Source: Bacteroidales bacterium (GTDB taxonomy: Bacteria > Bacteroidota > Bacteroidia > Bacteroidales > VadinHA17). From it: 64,000 nucleotides of DNA. Within the stretch, counting starts at the first letter, position 1. The number at the start of each line of letters is the position of its first letter. Shown here in pieces: positions 63,707 to 64,000 of the stretch. The notes beneath the pieces are model-generated. The model had not been told where the DNA came from. It did not search any database and was given only the letters and a program-made list of their open reading frames with translations. A program made the position numbers and the translations under genes. Location: positions 367,602 through 431,601 of the forward strand of contig WXFD01000043.1 in NCBI GenBank assembly GCA_009877105.1, read 5' to 3'.

Positions 63707-63714
63707 TAATTTTG
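63707..63714 (+). promoter_or_regulatory. TAATTTTG -7 box upstream of the DUF5684-like gene
   Basis: TAATTTTG fits TAnnTTTG and lies 97 nt before the ATG at 63812, directly after the inverted repeat 63646-63695. The -33 element is not TTTG, which fits a promoter needing an activator. Confidence 0.4.
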
Positions 63715-63811
63715 TTTATTTTTATATGGAAGTGTGGAGTTCAGAAACCATAAAAAAAAGCGAAGCGTAACCGAAAAGCTATATGAGTAGGAAAATTAAA
63801 ATCACTGAATC

Positions 63812-64000
63812 ATGAAAGCAATCATCATTATTGTTTATCTGGCAGTAGTCGTTTTAACGATTGTATCAGTGTGGAAGATATATGCCAAGGCCGGGAAGCC
63901 CGGATGGGCATGTCTGATCCCGGTCTACAACCTTCTTGTTCTCCTTGAAATTGTCGGCAAGCCATGGTGGTGGCTGTTCCTGTTCCTTATCCCGGTGGTG
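63812..64000 (+). CDS. DUF5684-like membrane protein, 3' end outside window
   Basis: The first 63 codons are present and open to the edge. It begins with a membrane helix (IIIIVYLAVVVLTIVSVWKIY), then the family-like loop AKAGKPGWACLIPVYNLLVLLEIVGKPWWW and a second helix. This matches what I recall of DUF5684 proteins, small four-helix membrane proteins common in Bacteroidota, sometimes next to or fused with signal peptidase. Function unknown. Confidence 0.7.
   Translation, partial: MKAIIIIVYLAVVVLTIVSVWKIYAKAGKPGWACLIPVYNLLVLLEIVGKPWWWLFLFLIPVV

Noticed and set aside
1..64000. rRNA, tRNA, CRISPR arrays, insertion sequences, prophage or integrase genes
   Set aside because: All gaps were read on both strands; no tRNA arm consensus, no regular short repeats and no transposase or integrase motifs were found.

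Overview
The window reads as chromosomal DNA of a Bacteroidota bacterium, most likely an environmental polysaccharide-degrading member of Bacteroidales/Marinilabiliales. Supporting evidence: a SusC/SusD pair with glycoside hydrolases, a Y_Y_Y-type sensor regulator, Bacteroidota-only families (DUF5063, DUF5684-like), many MKK-type signal peptides and lipoproteins, few Shine-Dalgarno sites, and repeated TAnnTTTG -7 promoter boxes. No rRNA, tRNA, CRISPR array, insertion sequence or prophage was seen.

Layout. 1-14.8 kb is an accessory sugar cluster: a GH2 enzyme cut by the left edge, an ACS-type MFS transporter and a Tat-exported Gfo/Idh/MocA oxidoreductase, facing a minus-strand run of two neutral-ceramidase-like hydrolases, two tandem DegT-type PLP enzymes (one with a Tat signal), a GH42-like galactosidase and a second Gfo/Idh/MocA protein. 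14.9-30.3 kb is mostly housekeeping: DUF5063 plus a 3'-5' exonuclease, Tex, two secreted M28 peptidases, MutS2, an ECF sigma/anti-sigma/beta-repeat module, ornithine aminotransferase and TrmD. 30.6-46.7 kb holds a YkgJ-like protein, an amidohydrolase, dapB, lepB, the thrS-infC-rpmI-rplT operon, small lipoproteins, an N-terminal nucleophile asparaginase, an SGNH hydrolase, an amino acid permease and the lysC-lysA operon. 46.8-60.7 kb is a polysaccharide utilisation locus (regulator, GH16, SusC, SusD, GH36, GH2), all on the minus strand. 61-64 kb has an MgtA-type P-type ATPase and the start of a DUF5684-like membrane protein.

Most notable: (1) a leader in front of lysC-lysA with a TAnnTTTG box, a 29-codon leader ORF and mutually exclusive antiterminator (9 bp) and terminator (7 bp plus T-run) stems, which looks like an attenuator; (2) a 113-bp intergenic module present twice, about 91% identical and in opposite orientation 36 kb apart, ending both times exactly at ATG AAA AAA T; (3) the Gfo/Idh + DegT + ceramidase-like cluster, which suggests extracytoplasmic amino-sugar or aminocyclitol conversion; (4) an infC gene that apparently starts at ATA behind a perfect AGGAGG; (5) a strong terminator hairpin inside the PUL between susD and the GH36 gene.

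All assignments come from reading the sequence and from recalled family motifs. No database search was possible.
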